From: Petrosia ficiformis
Lineage: Eukaryota > Porifera > Demospongiae > Haplosclerida > Petrosiidae
Reading direction: 5' to 3'
Length of the DNA stretch: 64,000 nt
NCBI GenBank assembly: GCA_947044365.1
Contig: OX345636.1
Location: 9,692,001 to 9,756,000 of the forward strand
Under the pieces are notes generated by a model. The model made no database searches. It was not told the origin of the DNA and was given only the letters and a program-made list of their open reading frames with translations. The translations under genes were made by a program, and so were the position numbers. Shown piece by piece: positions 59,850-64,000 of the stretch (the stretch's first letter is position 1; each line of letters begins with the position of its first letter).

Positions 59850-60460
59850 AGGTTCGGAATCTTCCAGAACATGAGAAACAAAGCCTTAGTATAGACTATA
59901 GAGAATTTAAAATAGTTGATTCTGCATGATGGTACAATAAAAAGTGGGGTAAAGGAGATACATATCAGCATGTATGATGTTAATTATCAAAGATGGGTTG
60001 AAGATATGATCAGAAACAGACTCTAGTACTTCTTTTGAATAATGGTGATGAATTGATGACTAAACCACTTCCTTTACTTCACAAAGTTGATATCTCCTTA
60101 ATTAAATGTTCCACACTATTTCAAAGTTAATATGTTTGTTATGAATGAAACAAAAGGCCCACGGTATCTATTGTTGGAAGAGAAGTGCTACATCAGATGA
60201 GCCTGAAGATATAAAGGTCGACCTTATCCAACAGCACTCTCAAAGGACTTCTTGGCTTTTTATGTCAAAACGTTTTTTTTACTTAGCTGCTGTAAACTTA
60301 GCTGCGTTCTTTATCAATTATCATGTATTATTATTGTTATTACACAATACATTTGATAAATCAATTAAAGAAATTATAGACAACCATAATTAATATTATA
60401 TAATTATTGTTCTGAGACTTTCAGTTAAAGTTCTTAGCAGTTAAGCTTAGTATTAGGAAT
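59850..60460 (+). pseudogene. Sulfotransferase 3' fragment (right arm)
   Basis: Plus-strand remnant matching the left-arm pseudogene: GTIKSGVKEIHISMYDVNYQ, a broken stretch, then GIYCWKRSATSDEPEDIKVD and LIQQHSQRTSWLFMSKRFFY. Several stops. It lacks the PAPS-binding loop. Confidence 0.72.
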
Positions 60461-60961
60461 TCTGAAGTGCTTTGAAGTTTTAACTTCTGATATGTCAGGG
60501 AAATGAATTGCTAGTAGTGGGAAGAATATCATAAATGTGAATTGTAGCTATGAAGTACTGTGCAGTCAAATATGTAAGTAAAAACTGGAAACTACCCAAG
60601 TTGATGTGCATTACAAGAATGACAGTGAAACAAATGTTATTGGAACAGTATGTTTGGATCCCTATACAGCTCCCACTGCAGTGAACAATTAAGTTAGCCT
60701 ACCATGCCGGCTGGGACAAGACTACTGCTTGTAGATGTAAACGTTCTTGTGTTTGGTTTGTTGCATGGTTGTTTTCACCATTGTTCAGATATTAGTATGT
60801 AGTTACTTGTATAATTATTATATACATCTTCAATTTATGACTATATAACTACTTACTTTCTATAGATCTTTTTATAATTAAACATTTTGTATTAATTTTG
60901 GTTCACAAAAAATAATGTGTACATCAATTTAGCAGAATGCGCAAAACTATAAAATTATTAA

Positions 60962-63031
60962 TTACTGTGACAGCATAGTGTGATTTGTGACGACATGTAT
61001 TTCAGTTATATCATTCATAAGAGAAATATACTCATCACTGCAATGATCTGCTAATTCCAGTTTACGAAATTTTTGAATTGCTCCTCTTTCTTTAAAAACG
61101 TGATAAAGAACCTTTACCTGGTCTCTCATGTTGTATAATTTCAATTCAAGAGGAACAACTTGTGCTAAATCAACAAGTGAGGAATATAACACAGAAATGT
61201 TAGGTTCATTGAAACATGTAGATGAGACTTGCTCAATAGTAATAGATCTCAGTGATTTAAAGTGTTTAGCATGTTCAGAAATAAGAATACCAAGACTGGT
61301 TTGTTGAGATAATTGAATATCTTGCTCAAGTTTAATTATTAATGTCTTGATGTTATGATTTAACACTAGAGGTGAAAGAACTTCACCAATGCACATGTTC
61401 TCATAAATAGTTTTCATTTCAAGACTAAGTTCAGTGGTTGTAATGTTAGGTAAATTACACAAAGCAGCAAGAGAAGATATTGAATTAATTTTATTGAGTA
61501 AGAATTGTTTCAAGCAAACTGGAGGAATCTGTGTCAATACATCTACTATTTCCAATCCTAGGCTGACTCTAGTTAGTGAAATGGTTTTCTGTTCTTGGCT
61601 TTCCTTGGGAAGAATTGAGATTTGATCAGTGAAACATTTGTTGCATTTCCCTACAAAGGACACATCACAAAATATTAATGATTGTTCGTGCATTGTAGGG
61701 GAGGTTAGGAAGCTAACAAGCAATTGTGCTACTACATGAGAATTAATCTTGCTATCATAAAATGCAACCCCTTGTATGCAAAGCATATTAAAAGTAGGTT
61801 TACATGCCAAGCTAGTAAGAGCTATTATTAGCCTATCACAACCAGGTGTTGGTGTATACAATCCGTGTAGAGAAACTCTCTTCAATTGATCTTGATTCTG
61901 TATAATAGCTGCTAACTGGGACATAGGATATGCATGATCAGGAACAGTTTTACCTTCTTTTATCTCCATTTCATCAGTTAAACAACCTATTTCCAACTCT
62001 TCCAGTCCTCTGTATGGAAGGAAATTAGGAAGATTTCGAGGAGATCCAAATCCTGTGGCAAAAAAGCCAACCATTGCATACAGCTGCTGACGAAGGATGT
62101 ATTGAGCTGCTGCTGTAGAACTCCCTCTGAGGTATTTATCAAGAGTTTCTATTCTCTTGAGTGAAGGATATTTAGACGATAGTATAATTCCAAGAATATC
62201 AGTTTGGTCATGATTGGGTAGATCAATGAATGTTACCTGAGTTTGCAACACTGAGTGGCAATATGCTGATCTACAGGTTAGTGTAAGCGAAATTACACCC
62301 TTAAAAAATTGTTTGACGAACTCATTCTCAGAATGCAAAAGATTTGATAAATTATGATACTCACATTCGATGGATCGAGGTGTCTTGTTAAACACATCGA
62401 CTAATATTTTAACATTTGTTAGAGCATGGCTATCCCAATTTGTCCAAGGATCACCAACGTAGAGTGAACCAAAACGATTAGGAATTACATATTTATGTGT
62501 AGGACAAATAGATTTCAATCGACTTGAAGTAAATACAGATTTTACATGAGTATCGAAGGGATGATTTTCGTGGAAAAACGAAAAGCAAAAATGAACACTT
62601 AAAAGTTTAGCCAGAGGGTTTGGACAGATCAGATGACATGTACAACCAGTTTTTCTTGTGCTGCTGAATAAAGGATAGTAAGCTATTGGTGATGTGACAC
62701 TCTGTATCACCTCATTGAGGAACAGAATCTTATAACCAATCTCATCTTGATCTTGTGAAATACAAGCAATCAAGTGATTGGTATTCAAATTAAAGTGATG
62801 TTCATATATTGCCTTCCAATAGTAATTCATTTCAAAGTTTTTAGCAACAGGAGAATTCTCAAGCTGATGTAGATCTATAGCAGGAAGTCTAAGAAACAGC
62901 TTGTGCCTTATCATGGTAGGAAGTAGACAGAGCAGGTCTTGAGGATACTGTTCTAAATGACCTACCAAGCAGTAATAGCACATTTCTTGGAGAGAGAGTG
63001 GGACACTGTAAACATCTGAAATAATCTCCAT
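60962..63031 (-). CDS. F-box-like / LRR-like protein, copy 2
   Basis: 689 aa from the ATG at 63031, the same start as copy 1. The frame stays open to an upstream ATG at 63265, but the equivalent left-arm region is not open in that frame, so I prefer the shared start. Differences from copy 1 are about fifteen residues, nearly all in the first ~250 codons (DEDKTGYKFLFLHEV versus DQDEIGYKILFLNEV, an extra Ser in FSSTRKTG, ENHPF versus ENCPF, RFGSLYVG versus RFASLFVG), and few later ones (FCDVS versus FSDVS, NKCF versus NKSF, KVLYH versus KILYH). Domain reading as for the partner. Both copies are intact, so both may be expressed. It lies 286 bp downstream of the ELP5-like exon on the same strand. 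Confidence 0.75.
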   Translation of the reverse strand: MEIISDVYSVPLSLQEMCYYCLVGHLEQYPQDLLCLLPTMIRHKLFLRLPAIDLHQLENSPVAKNFEMNYYWKAIYEHHFNLNTNHLIACISQDQDEIGYKILFLNEVIQSVTSPIAYYPLFSSTRKTGCTCHLICPNPLAKLLSVHFCFSFFHENHPFDTHVKSVFTSSRLKSICPTHKYVIPNRFGSLYVGDPWTNWDSHALTNVKILVDVFNKTPRSIECEYHNLSNLLHSENEFVKQFFKGVISLTLTCRSAYCHSVLQTQVTFIDLPNHDQTDILGIILSSKYPSLKRIETLDKYLRGSSTAAAQYILRQQLYAMVGFFATGFGSPRNLPNFLPYRGLEELEIGCLTDEMEIKEGKTVPDHAYPMSQLAAIIQNQDQLKRVSLHGLYTPTPGCDRLIIALTSLACKPTFNMLCIQGVAFYDSKINSHVVAQLLVSFLTSPTMHEQSLIFCDVSFVGKCNKCFTDQISILPKESQEQKTISLTRVSLGLEIVDVLTQIPPVCLKQFLLNKINSISSLAALCNLPNITTTELSLEMKTIYENMCIGEVLSPLVLNHNIKTLIIKLEQDIQLSQQTSLGILISEHAKHFKSLRSITIEQVSSTCFNEPNISVLYSSLVDLAQVVPLELKLYNMRDQVKVLYHVFKERGAIQKFRKLELADHCSDEYISLMNDITEIHVVTNHTMLSQ

Positions 63032-63316
63032 TCTGTCATTTGTGCTGTATATCTGTTGTTGGATAGTGCTATCATAAACTATAAATATATACTTACTTGT
63101 GCTATGCATGCTAGGACAGCTCATTAGTGGTGGTGCTTTGGTGCTATACATGCTAAGGCAGCTATAGGTAGTGACCACACAGCCACTCCTTTTAATTAAA
63201 CAAAATTGACAGTTTCCTTTAGTGTGCAAACAAAAATATTCAGAAATTAAATATAAATTACACATGCATTACAACAAAATTGAAGTTTAATCTACTATCA
63301 ATATCCTTTCATTATT

Positions 63317-63397
63317 TCATATATTCAGATCATCATCAGGATCACTATCATCTAAATCATCATGTTCATCAGGTTCATATAATATCTGACTTTTAAC
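63317..63397 (-). CDS. ELP5: Terminal exon resembling Elongator subunit ELP5
   Basis: After an acceptor TATTCTCAG the minus strand reads VKSQILYEPDEHDDLDDSDP then DDDLNI and TGA, 27 codons in phase 0. An (I/F)xYEPD...DD.D..DPDDDL(D/N)(I/V) ending is how I remember the acidic C-terminus of ELP5, a subunit of the Elongator tRNA-modification complex. Only this exon is clear; upstream exons are outside the window or hidden. A 15-nt stretch at 63687-63701 between AG and GTAAGT (ATPTY) could be a micro-exon. Symbol is tentative. Confidence 0.45.
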   Translation of the reverse strand, partial: VKSQILYEPDEHDDLDDSDPDDDLNI

Positions 63398-63776
63398 CTG
63401 AGAATAGTAGAGAAGAGCAGTATCATAAGACCAGTCCTACTTGAAATTTGTTCATGGTGTTTCATTAATGATAATCATGTGTACAACTATAAACAACTTT
63501 GTGTATTAGCAAATCTTCATATTATGCGAAACATCAAAGTAAACCCACAGGTTTATAAACCAGATATAGCACCCTGTGGTCAGATATGACACAGGGTAGA
63601 CGGAAACAAAACTACTCCTTCATAAAACCACGCATTATTTAATTAAATATTCCCAGACACAGGCAGGCAGTGAACTAGAAACTTACGTAAGTTGGAGTGG
63701 CCTAAAGATTAAGTACAACAAGAATGAACACTGTGCTGTCTAAGGTGGCACTGGAATGTATAATGCATACATAATA

Positions 63777-63970
63777 CCATAACTCGGGAAAATTTCGTAC
63801 TATAAAAATTTTCGTATAACATTATGCGTACGAAATTTAAAAATAAAAATAAACGGGTATTCGGAAATAAACGATATTTGTAAATAATAACATACGCACG
63901 TATGAAAATTTATACATACAAAAAATAAAAATTCTAAATATTTTAGAGACCAAATATTCCTGATTTACGG
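63777..63970. mobile_element. TA-flanked MITE, short relative of 24599-25961
   Basis: Ends CCATAACTCGGGAAAATTT and, inverted, CCGTAAATCAGGAATATTT, flanked by TA. Rich in ATACGAAAATTT words. Non-coding. Confidence 0.7.
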
Positions 63971-64000
63971 TACTATGTGCTTTAGGTTCTAGGATTTAAG

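Larger units (their letters stand above)
59840..63206 (-). repeat. Right arm of large inverted duplication
   Basis: Reverse-complement partner of 49926-53246, carrying a second F-box/LRR-like gene and a second sulfotransferase fragment. Confidence 0.92.

Noticed and set aside
61434..61625. Plus-strand ORF inside the right-arm F-box/LRR gene (and its left-arm twin at 51500-51682)
   Set aside because: Antisense shadow that is duplicated only because the gene is.
63032..63265. N-terminal extension of the right-arm F-box/LRR protein to the ATG at 63265
   Set aside because: The left arm has stops or no ATG at the same place, and the extension lies partly outside the duplicated arm, so the shared ATG at 63031 is preferred.

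Overview
The window is eukaryotic and AT-rich, with spliced genes, long introns and many transposon relics. A CPSF3 mRNA-processing gene, a fibrinogen-related secreted protein and a heparan-sulfate-type sulfotransferase point to an early-branching metazoan. The short-exon style, the dense TACATGTA repeats and the gene families look most like a sponge, but that placement is inference and no species is claimed.

Layout. (1) 324-1445 (+) is a single-exon fibrinogen-related secreted protein. (2) 3578-49648 (+) holds 18 exons of CPSF3 (CPSF-73), the pre-mRNA 3'-end endonuclease. Its first ~130-140 codons, including the HxHxDH metal motif, are not in the window. The gene covers about 46 kb because its introns are filled with mobile DNA. 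The 17.3-kb intron 9116-26406 alone carries hAT MITEs, a 56-bp minisatellite, a spliced minus-strand gene (12699-13501), a decayed Crypton, a complete but broken hAT with exact 8-bp target duplications and a nested MITE, a degenerate ankyrin-repeat gene whose exon plus intron has been tandemly multiplied, and a TA-flanked element that joins a pogo-type N-terminus to a HIRAN-domain ORF. Later introns hold a ~1.9-kb minisatellite that grows out of the exon 8 splice donor, more MITEs, a pogo/Tigger remnant, a hAT derivative with a BED finger, and a near-intact Crypton tyrosine recombinase (46580-47641, -). (3) 49926-63206 is a large inverted duplication. Two ~3.3-kb arms each carry an F-box-like/LRR-like ~688-aa gene, in opposite orientation, plus the 3' half of a broken sulfotransferase. 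The ~6.6-kb spacer holds an apparently intact sulfotransferase (57772-58821, -) and a transposon nest (Helitron fragment, two MITE copies, a RecQ-like helicase fragment between ~60-bp inverted repeats). (4) 63317-63397 (-) is a C-terminal exon resembling ELP5 of the Elongator complex.

The host genes (CPSF3, the sulfotransferase, the fibrinogen-related protein, the probable ELP5 end) have no evident functional link. The theme of the window is intron and gene remodelling by repeats: splice donors and ankyrin exons caught in tandem arrays, transposons nested in transposons, and a gene pair made by inverted duplication.

All calls come from reading the sequence and from remembered family features; no searches were run. 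Several long frames open with GTG or TTG, so for the main protein genes starts were moved to the first in-frame ATG.
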